DNA of 64,000 nucleotides from CAWIHK01 sp963835935 (GTDB lineage Bacteria > Bacteroidota > Ignavibacteria > UBA10030 > CAVZMI01), in the NCBI GenBank assembly GCA_963835935.1, contig CAWIHK010000001.1, positions 930,001-994,000 of the forward strand. The letters are read 5' to 3'. Under the pieces are notes generated by a model that did not search any database, was not told the origin of the DNA, and saw nothing but the letters and a program-made list of their open reading frames with translations. A program made the translations under genes and the position numbers. Below are positions 44,448-53,122 of the stretch, in pieces (within the stretch, counting starts at the first letter, position 1; each line of letters starts with the position of its first letter).

Positions 44448-44765
44448 ATGAATTTTTACTGGTTGATACTCGGGATTCTTTCCGTCTGGCGCATCACGCA
44501 TCTGTTCAATGCCGAAGACGGACCGTGGGATGTAATCGTCCGATTTCGTCATAGCATCGGTGATGGAGTCTTTGGGAAATTATTAGATTGTTTTCTCTGT
44601 TTGAGTTTGTGGATTTCCATTCCGTTCGCATTGTGGATCGGAATCGGTTGGAGAGAAAGATCAATGTTATGGTTATCGATGTCTGCCGGCGCGATCATCA
44701 TCGAACGCATCATCGGAAGGAACAACGAAAAAACACCATCTATTTATTATGAAGAAAAGGAGTAG
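44448..44765 (+). CDS. DUF1360-like small membrane protein
   Basis: 105 residues. The sequence WLILGILSVWRITHLFNAEDGPWDVIVRFR...LLDCFLCLSLWISIPFALWIG contains the DUF1360 pattern W.ITHL...EDGPWDV...L.DC..C...W, with three hydrophobic segments. DUF1360 proteins are small membrane proteins of unknown role, seen in spore-formers and various other bacteria. The conserved CxxC (DCFLC) could bind metal or be redox-active. It is the middle gene of the Trp-rich cluster and ends 4 nt before the start of the third gene. Confidence 0.75.
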   Translation: MNFYWLILGILSVWRITHLFNAEDGPWDVIVRFRHSIGDGVFGKLLDCFLCLSLWISIPFALWIGIGWRERSMLWLSMSAGAIIIERIIGRNNEKTPSIYYEEKE

Positions 44766-44769
44766 CCAT

Positions 44770-45048
44770 ATGTCATGTTGTGGTCAGAAGAGAGCAAATG
44801 GCAATGGGGCGATGTTGTATCGCACGCATCGTGTCGCATCGCCAGCTGCACATACTGCACAAATGAATCAAAAGCAATTCGTCGTCTGCTTTGAATATTT
44901 CGGGAAGACTGGAATGACCGTGCTCGGTTTAGCATCAGGAAAGAGATATCGATTCAATCAGGCAGGAAGCAGAGTCTTTATAGATCCGCGCGACCGGCCG
45001 TCGATGCTGCAGGTACCGAATCTGAAGGAAGTGGCGCTGGAGATTTAA
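44770..45048 (+). CDS. Small Cys-containing protein of the Trp-rich cluster
   Basis: 92 residues from ATG 44770 with AAGGAG 7 nt upstream; an ATG at 44749 is upstream of that site. It starts MSCCGQKRANGNG, a double-Cys N-terminus, and has a beta-rich body (FVVCFEYFGKTGMTVLGLASGKRYRFNQAGSRVFIDPRDRPSMLQVPNLKEVALEI). No family recognised. The N-terminal CC(G) and the GKTGMTVLGLASGKRYRF/FIDPRDRPSM blocks look conserved rather than random. Co-transcribed with the DUF1360 gene. The body might dock on a larger assembly; that is conjecture. Confidence 0.65.
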   Translation: MSCCGQKRANGNGAMLYRTHRVASPAAHTAQMNQKQFVVCFEYFGKTGMTVLGLASGKRYRFNQAGSRVFIDPRDRPSMLQVPNLKEVALEI

Positions 45049-45658
45049 CGAATTGCAGTACCACGAGGCCGGCGGAGCGTCGAAGAATATACGTGAGCTT
45101 GCGACAGGATTATTAAAAACATCAGAAAAACACCGTTTCTGACGATGAATTATTGGCAATGACGTAATTAAAATCGAATTATGTTGACCAAAACGATTTT
45201 TCAAATATTTATTTTGGAAAAGTGTGATGTAGCGTATTGCATTTTATACCCAATTTCTTTTACTTCTCACGACTATTTGGGAAGCATATTCTGTTCCGCT
45301 GAATTTTGGGCATAATTGATACTTGCATGTACATTGAAAAGAACGGAACTCGTGGGATGAGGAGATGCTACTAATATCGTTGGGCCCTTGTTTTTATTTA
45401 CGGCATCTGCAATTATGTATAACAAATACTGAATTGATGAAGGAAGATTATGATTATTTCAATTCATTTCTTTTCAAATAAACGTTAATAATTATAAAAA
45501 CGAAAGGAGAAAAATTAAAGTATGTCAATTTATTGCAAACGGTTTTCACTCATACGTTACAATTGATGTGAACAGTTGAAAGTAGAATATGTTTCTATCG
45601 GTTAGAGAGCAATAATTCATTTTATATTTAAAAAAAACAAACGTACGAGGAGGTGGAT
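45049..45658. other. Gene-free spacer before the T9SS cargo gene
   Basis: About 600 bp. A small hairpin CAGAAA...TTTCTG at 45122-45140 could end the preceding operon. An AAAGGAG at 45504 precedes a 14-codon frame (ATG 45522) of no clear meaning. Otherwise AT-rich with nothing I can support. Confidence 0.4.
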
Positions 45659-47866
45659 ATGAAATACTTTTTTACAATATTATTATTTCTTTTTCTTGTG
45701 TGCATGAGCGCTGCTCAGACAGCAAAGATTGCTTACATCTATTCTTCAACATCACCGTCCGATTTGGGCGCTGCAATTGAATTCAAATCTTACCTGGATT
45801 CAAACGGATACTCCACATACGTGATAGAAATGAGCAATGTTCCGAGTACCGATTTTTCTTCCTACAGTGCAATCTTGATTTCGGACGGGACAGGGTCGCT
45901 TAATTCATGGGGAGATACATCATCAGTGGCAGCGATTAGTAGTTTTGGTAAGCCAATTATAGGTCTTGGTGAAGGAGGTTACGCATATTTTGGCAAACTT
46001 TCGTTGAGGATTGGTTACGGCAATGGTTGGCACGGTCCAAATAACAGGATCGTTGTTGTTCAGCCTCAACATACCATTTTCAATATTCCGAATTCCATCG
46101 CAGTCCCTTTAGATTCAATCGTTACATTATATAATATTCCAGGCAACGAAGTGGGGATCAATGTCCCGGCGCCAGCTCCTAATGTCAATTTGCTGGGTTG
46201 CGAAGCGACCGATAGCAGTCGTAGTCATTATCCTTTAGTTCAAGAAAGAACAAAATATTTTCTTTGGGGATTCTCCGATCCACCATCAAGTATGACTCAA
46301 ACCGGCAAATTACTATTCCTTAATATTGTCGATTATATGATTAGGATGAATCAAACAATAAAAATCGCTTACATTTTCAATTCGAATTCGTCACCTGACT
46401 CGAGCGCCGCGATTACTTATAGGTCATTTTTGGATTCAAGTGGATATTCTACAACCTTGATAAAGATGAGCGAAGCTCTTAGTGCAGATTATTCTTCCTA
46501 CAATGCAATCTTTATCGGAGACGGTACGGGATCACTTAATTTGTGGGGAGATTCTTCTCTGGTAGGAGCAATAGATAACTCGGCCAAACCAATCATCGGT
46601 CTTGGTGAAGGCGGATATGCGTATTTCGGTAGACTTTCACTCAAAATTGGCTGGGCTAACGGATGGCATGGTCCAAATTATAAGGTTGTTGCCGTTCAAC
46701 CTCTGCATACAATATTTAACACTCCTAATTCCATCACAATCCCACCAGATTCAATCGTTACATTATACAACGCTCCAGTCAACGAGGTAGGAATCTATAT
46801 ACCAGTTCCACCTATTAACGTAAATCTATTGGGTCGCGAGATGAACGATACCAGCCATAACCATTATGCTTTAGTTCAAGAAAAAACAAAATATTTTCTT
46901 TGGGGATTCTCTGCTCCACCTTCGAACATGACTCAAACCGGCAAATTACTCTTTCTCAATATGGTCGATTACATGACTAAAATGAGTCAATCGATTCCAC
47001 AGCAGAAAGACCTGTTGGCATATTATCCACTAGACTTAAATCCCGATGACTCTACAGGGAATTATGGTAAGATGGTTCTTGTCAACGCGCCTTTCCAAGA
47101 TGGAGGTATCTATTGTAATGGGAACTATACAGGGTGTCAAGCTGAAACTCCGATTTTACCCGGGTCGATTTTTCGTTTATTCTATGTCACAGTTAAATTC
47201 AAGGTGAGTACTATCCCAAGTGTCTCGGAACACCAGAAACCTGTTATTGTAGGCGGAGATGATTGGAGATGGATTGGGATACTCTTAATGTCTGATAGCA
47301 CTATATCGCTTTTGTACAACAACACCAACATCCAGAATAGCACCTTGCACTACTCCAGTAATACTTGGCATGAAGCTGCACTTGATTATGATAGCTCTAC
47401 GGCCATAGCGCATCTATATTTGGATGGAGTATTGGCGTGCACTGCCCAATATACTATTGCTCACGGGTCTGAACATGACCGGACTTTCAGCATTTCAAAT
47501 TTATCCAATGGGACAGCTTTTAACGGAATTCTAAGAGATCTGAAAATTTATGCTTCAGCAATTCTCACAACAGGTATATCTGGTAAGCTTTCTCAGGAAC
47601 TGAAAACTTTTAAGTTATTACAGAATTATCCTAACCCATTCAATCCTGTGACAAAAATTTCATTTCGGCTTCCGTTAAAATCATACGTGTCGCTGAAGGT
47701 GTTTGATATTCTTGGAAGGGAAGTGACGACAATTGTATCAGAAGAACTAGCAGCGGGAAATTATTCTCGGCAATGGAACGCCCAGGGTTTTGCAAGCGGA
47801 ATTTATTTTTATCGTTTGCAGGCGGGCTCATTTACCGATACAAAAAAGTTAGTATTGTTGAAATGA
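45659..47866 (+). CDS. T9SS-secreted protein: tandem repeat domain, LamG-like, sorting domain
   Basis: 735 residues from ATG 45659 (GAGGAGG 5 nt upstream). Signal peptide 1-20. Two near-identical ~205-residue domains follow (about 22-225 and 235-440): [20 protein letters not shown]...[14 protein letters not shown]...[29 protein letters not shown]...[21 protein letters not shown]. They are so similar that the duplication must be recent. A LamG/concanavalin-like domain (about 455-645) and a type IX sorting domain (about 655-735, [20 protein letters not shown]...[22 protein letters not shown]) complete the protein. The T9SS tail directs secretion across the outer membrane. A group II intron begins at the stop codon. 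Confidence 0.88.
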   Translation: MKYFFTILLFLFLVCMSAAQTAKIAYIYSSTSPSDLGAAIEFKSYLDSNGYSTYVIEMSNVPSTDFSSYSAILISDGTGSLNSWGDTSSVAAISSFGKPIIGLGEGGYAYFGKLSLRIGYGNGWHGPNNRIVVVQPQHTIFNIPNSIAVPLDSIVTLYNIPGNEVGINVPAPAPNVNLLGCEATDSSRSHYPLVQERTKYFLWGFSDPPSSMTQTGKLLFLNIVDYMIRMNQTIKIAYIFNSNSSPDSSAAITYRSFLDSSGYSTTLIKMSEALSADYSSYNAIFIGDGTGSLNLWGDSSLVGAIDNSAKPIIGLGEGGYAYFGRLSLKIGWANGWHGPNYKVVAVQPLHTIFNTPNSITIPPDSIVTLYNAPVNEVGIYIPVPPINVNLLGREMNDTSHNHYALVQEKTKYFLWGFSAPPSNMTQTGKLLFLNMVDYMTKMSQSIPQQKDLLAYYPLDLNPDDSTGNYGKMVLVNAPFQDGGIYCNGNYTGCQAETPILPGSIFRLFYVTVKFKVSTIPSVSEHQKPVIVGGDDWRWIGILLMSDSTISLLYNNTNIQNSTLHYSSNTWHEAALDYDSSTAIAHLYLDGVLACTAQYTIAHGSEHDRTFSISNLSNGTAFNGILRDLKIYASAILTTGISGKLSQELKTFKLLQNYPNPFNPVTKISFRLPLKSYVSLKVFDILGREVTTIVSEELAAGNYSRQWNAQGFASGIYFYRLQAGSFTDTKKLVLLK

Positions 47867-48400
47867 GCGCCAAGGTAAACTATTCCTGATCTTGTCAGGT
47901 GAAGAGGGAGGGCGCTCTACTCTAAGTCCTGACCGTGGTGAAACTCTGAACGCCACGTAGCAAGGAGTCGGTATGAGACGGGAAACGGTTTCATGCTAAG
48001 CGACTCGACAATGTAACCTTAAAGGGTGCTATGCAAACAACCAGGTCGTAACAATATGTGAAGGCACAGGTAGCCTCGTAAAGACAAGTTGAGGTGGACG
48101 AGTCCCTATTTTATGGGCGAAGTCATTAACAATTGATCGAGAATAGAGAGAATACGATCATGTGTCACCTCCGGGGTATGAGCGACGACATGGCTGGAAA
48201 GAACAGGAATGGGACTTGGGAAGCCCTCGCTGTCCCAGAAGAAAAAGAAAGATGGAGAAGAGCCCTCTTATAAGGAAACGAAAGAGAGGGGAGATGGCAG
48301 GGTGGCGGATGGAGTCGTAGTACCGATGAAGACGTGGAAACACGACAGAGGGAAGGGCTCCTGCTGAAAGAAAACTTACAAAGAAACAAAGGAGCGTGTA

Positions 48401-49696
48401 TTGCGTGAGCTACCAAACACAGAGTGGCTTCGGGAGTTTCAGAAGAAGTTGCATGCAAAGGCGAAAGAGGAGCCGAGGTTTCGGTTCTACAGTTTGTACG
48501 ATAAGACCTATCGTGCAGATGTATTGGCTGAAGCTTATCGCAAGGTGAAAGCCAATGGTGGAGCAAGCGGGGTAGACGGAGAGACCTTCGAGGATATTGA
48601 GAAGAAGGGAATCGAAGACTATCTTGCAGAACTTCAGCTTGAGATGAAGGAACGTCGTTATGTGCCGAAACCGGTACGGCGAGTATATATTCCGAAAGCG
48701 AATGGAAAGCAACGTCCATTGGGCATACCAACCATTCGTGATCGTGTGATTCAGACAGCGTTCTTGTTTATGCTGGAGCCGATCTTTGAGTCGGATTTTG
48801 CCGACTCAAGTTATGGATTCAGGCCGGAGAAGAGCGCGCATGATGCGATACGGGAAATATACAAATATCTGAACTGGGGATGTGTTGAAATTTACGATGT
48901 AGATTTGGAGAAATACTTTGACACGGTAGATCACGGCAAACTTATGAAACTTGTAGCCCGACGAATATCGGATGGCGAGATTCTACGAGTAATACATCAG
49001 TGGTTAAGCTGTGGCTATGTCGAAGATGGCCAGCATCGCCAGAGTAAACAAGGCACACCTCAGGGAGGAGTTATCAGTCCGTTACTGGCAAATATTTATT
49101 TGAATCCAGTAGATCATGCGTTCAAGCGAGAAGGACTTGGAACAATCAGAAATGGTTCCATCCATCTTGTACGGTATGCAGATGACATGATGATTCTGGC
49201 ACAACGGAATCTGGAAGAGGGTGTAGGTATCCTAAAGCACTATTTGGAGCGGCTGGGATTGCACCTGAACACTGAGAAGACACGCACACTCAAGCTTAAT
49301 ACAGGAATGAGTGTTGACTTCTTAGGATTCCGATTTCATAATGCCAGAAGCAGAAAGACCGGCACTCGTATGATACTGGTGTACCCAAATCCGAAAAGTC
49401 AGGAACGCTTCCGTGCTACAGTACGGAAATATGTTCACCATTCAATTCCACTAAGAGTGAAGGAGCAGGTGAATAATCTGAACCGCTATCTATGTGGATG
49501 GATGGGATATTTCAGGTTAGGACATGGATCATCGGCATTGCACGATCTGGCGAATTATGTTAATAAACGGATTCGGCATGTTGTTTGGCGACGTAGAGGG
49601 AGACGTGGATATGGATGGGGTAAGTTGACGTCGGAATATCTTTATGGTCAACTTGGACTATTCAATGATTACCACGTTGCACGACTTTCACCGTAG
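48401..49696 (+). CDS. ltrA: Group II intron reverse transcriptase/maturase
   Basis: 431 residues, TTG start preceded by AAAGGAG. RT motifs are clear: PKANGKQRPLGIPTIRDRVIQ (RT1-2), YGFRPEKSAHDAI, DVDLEKYFDTVDH, GTPQGGVISPLLANIYL, the catalytic RYADDMMILA (YADD) and FLGFRFHNARSRKTGTRM. The C-terminal X/maturase domain follows (RFRATVRKYVHHSIPLRVKEQVNNLNRYLCGWMGYFRLGHG). There is no HNH endonuclease domain, so retrohoming would use an endonuclease-independent mode. The ORF is intact. Confidence 0.94.
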   Translation: MRELPNTEWLREFQKKLHAKAKEEPRFRFYSLYDKTYRADVLAEAYRKVKANGGASGVDGETFEDIEKKGIEDYLAELQLEMKERRYVPKPVRRVYIPKANGKQRPLGIPTIRDRVIQTAFLFMLEPIFESDFADSSYGFRPEKSAHDAIREIYKYLNWGCVEIYDVDLEKYFDTVDHGKLMKLVARRISDGEILRVIHQWLSCGYVEDGQHRQSKQGTPQGGVISPLLANIYLNPVDHAFKREGLGTIRNGSIHLVRYADDMMILAQRNLEEGVGILKHYLERLGLHLNTEKTRTLKLNTGMSVDFLGFRFHNARSRKTGTRMILVYPNPKSQERFRATVRKYVHHSIPLRVKEQVNNLNRYLCGWMGYFRLGHGSSALHDLANYVNKRIRHVVWRRRGRRGYGWGKLTSEYLYGQLGLFNDYHVARLSP

Positions 49697-49713
49697 TATG
49701 TTAAGCTTTCAGG

Positions 49714-49747
49714 AAAGCCGTATGAGGGAAAACCTCACGTACGGTTT
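49714..49747 (+). ncRNA. Group II intron domain V
   Basis: AAGCCGTATGAGG-GAAA-ACCTCACGTACGGTTT forms the conserved 34-nt catalytic hairpin with GAAA tetraloop, the AGC triad region and a two-nucleotide bulge, 17 nt behind the maturase stop. Confidence 0.9.
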
Positions 49748-49892
49748 GACGAGGGTTCAATAGGATAACAGGATGATGGCTTGCTTGAGAGGGACACTTT
49801 TCCGAAAGGAAAGAAACGGTCGGGGCTCACAGAGTCTGTACATCACTGCACTATTGTCCTACTCTACAGTATCAGTTGATATCTACTGACAA

Positions 49893-49941
49893 GCATCGGG
49901 GCGGCCGCATGGCCGCTCCGATGATGCTCAACCTTTTTTTA
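49893..49941 (+). terminator. Terminator of the T9SS gene, now behind the intron
   Basis: CATCGGGGCGGCC (49894-49906), GCAT loop, GGCCGCTCCGATG (49911-49923), a 13-bp stem with one G-U pair, followed by CAACC and a T-rich run (49934-49941). Confidence 0.85.
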
Positions 49942-50388
49942 TTTCCCTTTTTTTGTTTTTCCTTGCCACCTTGCCTAATGTTGAGGGATCGATTCCTATC
50001 TTCAAAGCCGGTTCTATTGGCTATACAACCCTAATTTTCTAATAGTTAAGAAAAATTACAATGGTTATCTCTATTTTAGTCGCCGGCCAATCCTGAAGTA
50101 TTGATCTATAAATTGAGATCATTGCTATACAAAATATACCGGAGTTTAGGAAATAAGTATTCATAGAATCTCAAATCGATATAATCAACCATTTATGAAA
50201 GAATATTTATGCCGGTATGTGATTTATCTTGCTCCGGTTTGTGGCTTGTCTTTTATATCTTGTAATAATAAGATATCGTTTTTCCGGAGATTTTATTTTG
50301 GATAAATGTGATAATTCATAGTAATTCTTTTTCATCCGGAATTATTTGAAGATCTCGGATGTTTAATAGCAAAAAGGAGATGGATGTG
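49942..50388. other. Gene-free spacer
   Basis: No convincing gene. A 36-codon frame at 50195-50305 begins like a lipoprotein signal (LSFISC) but has no body and no ribosome site. AAAAAGGAG at 50371-50379 is the ribosome site of the peroxidase signal-peptide frame. Confidence 0.4.
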
Positions 50389-50489
50389 ATGAAATATCTG
50401 AGCGTATTTATTTTGTTATTTTTTGGAGAGTGGAATATGATTGAAGCTCAAACAGAAAAACTGCATCGCCGAAGTTTTATTCTTTTGTA
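50389..50489 (+). pseudogene. Signal-peptide part of the glutathione peroxidase gene, out of frame
   Basis: ATG 50389 with AAAGGAG upstream encodes a signal peptide (MKYLSVFILLFFGEWNMIEA, then Q|TEK) and then runs into a stop at 50488-50490. Adding one A to the A run at 50456-50460 would continue it as TEKTASPKFYSFVMKTIEG, joining the peroxidase frame exactly. So the gene has a one-base deletion in a homopolymer, or the read has an error there. Confidence 0.75.
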
Positions 50490-50954
50490 ATGAAAACAAT
50501 TGAAGGACAACAGAGGCAATTATCCGATTATAAAGGGAAAGTGGTGCTTGTTGTGAACGTGGCTTCGTTATGCGGCTATACACCGCAATATGAAGGACTG
50601 GAACATTTGTATGAAAAATACAAAGATCGTGGTTTTATAATTCTCGGATTTCCGGCGAATAATTTTCGAGGTCAGGAACCCGGCAGCGATCAGGAAATTA
50701 AAAAATTCTGTTCGACAAAGTACAACGTAACATTCGATATGTTTTCAAAAATTAGTGTTTCAGGAGAAGATCAGCATCCGTTGTATAAATATCTCACAAC
50801 TGATTCACCGTTTCCCGGAGATATTAAATGGAATTTCCAGAAATATCTCATCGGTCGAGATGGAGAAGTGAAAGCAAAATATTTGTCTTCGGTTAAACCT
50901 ACGGATAAGGAATTAGTCGAAAAGATCGAACAGCTTCTAAATGAGAAATCATAA
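50490..50954 (+). CDS. Glutathione peroxidase-like thiol peroxidase
   Basis: 154 residues in the current frame. The GPx fold motifs are present: KVVLVVNVASLCGYTPQYEGLEHLYEKYKDRGFIILGFPANNF with the peroxidatic Cys (a Cys, not selenocysteine, variant), the Gln-equivalent region GQEPGSDQEIKKFC and the Trp in IKWNFQKYLIGRDG. Most bacterial homologues of this type use thioredoxin. The natural start is probably 100 bp upstream at 50389 in another frame (see preceding feature); the ATG used here is an internal Met of that longer protein, so export and perhaps function are lost unless the slip is corrected. Confidence 0.85.
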   Translation: MKTIEGQQRQLSDYKGKVVLVVNVASLCGYTPQYEGLEHLYEKYKDRGFIILGFPANNFRGQEPGSDQEIKKFCSTKYNVTFDMFSKISVSGEDQHPLYKYLTTDSPFPGDIKWNFQKYLIGRDGEVKAKYLSSVKPTDKELVEKIEQLLNEKS

Positions 50955-51105
50955 GTTGATTCCTGATCTGGAACATTAGATGTATTCACTCTGTAATGAA
51001 TTTAGAGTGGAAGAATTTTTTCTTAGTTCTTTTTTTCTAATATATCGTTTCGATAAGGCTCTATCTAAACCTGAACCTTCTCCTTTTCCTCAACCTTACT
51101 CTTTC

Positions 51106-53097
51106 TCACTCTTCAATTTTACCCCTCATCGAATCCCAATACATGTATGCGAGGAGTGCACAAAAAGCAATCAGGCCGAGAATTTCGGCGGATTGCGATT
51201 CTGCCCAGGATGTCAGATACCAATCCTGCATTTTAAAATAAGTGAATCCAAATTTTAAAAATGCGCCAAATACTCCAAAGAGCGAGCCGCCTGCTATGAA
51301 ACCAGATGCAATCAGCGTTCCACGCGATGAACGGGCAGTGTTCAACTTTTCATTCTTCGATCTAGTGCCGACGAAATGTGCGATCAAACCTCCGACTAAT
51401 AACGGTGTGTTCAATTCGATTGGAATATAAACGCCGAGCATAAATGCGAGTGGCGACACTCCGATCATTGAAAGAATAACAGAGATCACTGCACCGACGA
51501 AATAGAGCATCCACGGCACTTGTGCGTTCGACATAAGCGGCTGAATGACTGCGGCCATTGCATTTGCCTGAGGCGCTACCAAACCGCCGCTCTTAAAACC
51601 GTACGTGGCATTCAATACCATAATCACTAATCCGACTGTCGCCGCGGAAGCGGTCACTCCTAAAAATTTCCAGCTTTCTTGTTTCTTTGGCGTCGAGCCG
51701 AGCCAATAACCGATCTTCAAGTCCGTGATAAATCCTCCAGCCGTGGCAAGCGCAGTGCAAACGACTCCGCCGATCACAAGTGCGTTTATCATTCCCGATG
51801 TGCCCGATAGTCCGATTTGAACAAGGACGAATGATGAGAGGATGAGAGTCATCAACGTCATGCCCGAAACAGGATTTGTTCCGACGATCGCGATTGCATT
51901 TGCGGCAACTGTGGTAAACAGGAACGAAATTATCATCACAATCAACAGGCCGACAAGTGCATGCCACGGATTGAATACAACTCCCGCATAAAAGAAAACG
52001 AAGATCAATATTGCTGTCAGCAGAATTAAAGTGACAACGAACAGCATCTTGATGTCTGTTTGCCATCGAACTGTTTTCTTCTGTTGCGCGGATATCTTGC
52101 CAAATATCTCGCGATATGCAAGAGAGAACGCTCCAGCAATAATTTTCGACGATTTCAAAATTCCGATGATGCCGGCCATTGCAATGCCGCCTATACCGAT
52201 ATGCCGTACGTAATTTCTAAATATTTCTTCGGGCGACATTGTAGAGATTAATTTTTGCACGGTTCCGTATAACGGCATTTGCAACGAATGCCCGATTTCG
52301 AAGAATAGAGGAATCAACACGAACCAGGAGAGCAGCGAGCCGGCTGCCATGATCGCCGAATACCTAAGGCCGATTATGTAACCGATACCGAGAATCATCG
52401 AAGAAACATCCAGCTTAAACACAACTTTTACTTTATCTGCAATCATGCCACCGAATGAAAACATTCGTGAGGTTATAACTTCGGACCAGGTTCCGATGGA
52501 ACTGAATGCAAAATCGAAAAATCCGCCGATGAGTCCGCTGACAACAAGTACTCCAGCCTGTGCTCCTCCTTTTTCACCTGCCACAAGAATTTCAGTCGTT
52601 GCGGTTGCTTCGGGGAACGGAAATTTCCCGTGCATATCTTTCACAAAATATTTTCTGAAGGGAATGAGAAAGAGGATTCCTAAAAAACCACCAAGCGCTG
52701 AGGCGAAGAATAATTGATAGAATGTTGCCGGAAGATCTAAAATATATAAAGCCGGTATCGTAAAAATTGCGCCAGCCACGAGATTGCCCGAACAAGCGCC
52801 GATGGATTGAATGATGACATTTTGACCAAGAGCATTATTTTTTTTTGAAATGGTGGAAAGTCCGACTGCGAGAATGGCAATTGGAATTGCAGCTTCGAAC
52901 ACTTGTCCGATTTTTAATCCGGAATAAGCCGCCGCGGCTGAGAAAAAAACTGCCATCACTAAACCCCAAAACACTGAATAAGGAGTTACTTCCCGAGGAG
53001 ATCCTTTCGGATTCATGATCGGGCGATATTCCACTCCCGGTGCAAGTTCTTTGTAAGCATTTTCAGGTAATCCCTTCACAGCCGTTTGTTGTTCCAT
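51106..53097 (-). CDS. OPT-family oligopeptide transporter
   Basis: 663 residues with about 15 hydrophobic helices. The OPT family pattern is seen in TPYSVFWGLVMAVFFSAAAAYSGLKIGQVFEAAIPIAILAVGLS near the N-terminus, followed by GACSGNLVAGAIFTIPALYIL, and in YWLGSTPKKQESWKFLGV and SPLAFMLGVYIPIELNTPLLVGGLIAHFV near the end. OPT proteins import oligopeptides or metal-chelate complexes using a proton gradient. The tripeptidase PepT gene lies 25 bp upstream on the same strand, so peptide uptake and hydrolysis are probably coupled in one transcript (pepT then OPT). Confidence 0.92.
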   Translation of the reverse strand: MEQQTAVKGLPENAYKELAPGVEYRPIMNPKGSPREVTPYSVFWGLVMAVFFSAAAAYSGLKIGQVFEAAIPIAILAVGLSTISKKNNALGQNVIIQSIGACSGNLVAGAIFTIPALYILDLPATFYQLFFASALGGFLGILFLIPFRKYFVKDMHGKFPFPEATATTEILVAGEKGGAQAGVLVVSGLIGGFFDFAFSSIGTWSEVITSRMFSFGGMIADKVKVVFKLDVSSMILGIGYIIGLRYSAIMAAGSLLSWFVLIPLFFEIGHSLQMPLYGTVQKLISTMSPEEIFRNYVRHIGIGGIAMAGIIGILKSSKIIAGAFSLAYREIFGKISAQQKKTVRWQTDIKMLFVVTLILLTAILIFVFFYAGVVFNPWHALVGLLIVMIISFLFTTVAANAIAIVGTNPVSGMTLMTLILSSFVLVQIGLSGTSGMINALVIGGVVCTALATAGGFITDLKIGYWLGSTPKKQESWKFLGVTASAATVGLVIMVLNATYGFKSGGLVAPQANAMAAVIQPLMSNAQVPWMLYFVGAVISVILSMIGVSPLAFMLGVYIPIELNTPLLVGGLIAHFVGTRSKNEKLNTARSSRGTLIASGFIAGGSLFGVFGAFLKFGFTYFKMQDWYLTSWAESQSAEILGLIAFCALLAYMYWDSMRGKIEE

Positions 53098-53122
53098 TTT
53101 TTATTTCCCTTTCTTCCGATTC

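Larger units (their letters stand above)
47865..49867 (+). mobile_element. Group II intron with maturase, full length
   Basis: A structured 5' region starts with GAGCGCCAAGG at 47865 (the matching GGGCGCTC is at 47913-47920), the maturase ORF lies at 48401-49696, domain V is at 49714-49747 and the 3' end is near CTACTCTAC at 49859-49867. Total about 2.0 kb. The insertion point splits the TGA stop of the T9SS gene: the last exon base is T47864, and joining it to AGTATC at 49868 would give TAG, so the stop codon is preserved before and after splicing. A terminator follows 26 bp later. Confidence 0.85.

Noticed and set aside
48165..48731. 188-codon minus-strand frame in the group II intron
   Set aside because: Antisense to the structured intron RNA and the maturase; Ser/Leu/His-rich shadow.
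50195..50305. 36-codon frame with a lipobox-like LSFISC
   Set aside because: No ribosome site, no mature domain, flanked by AT-rich DNA; most likely chance.
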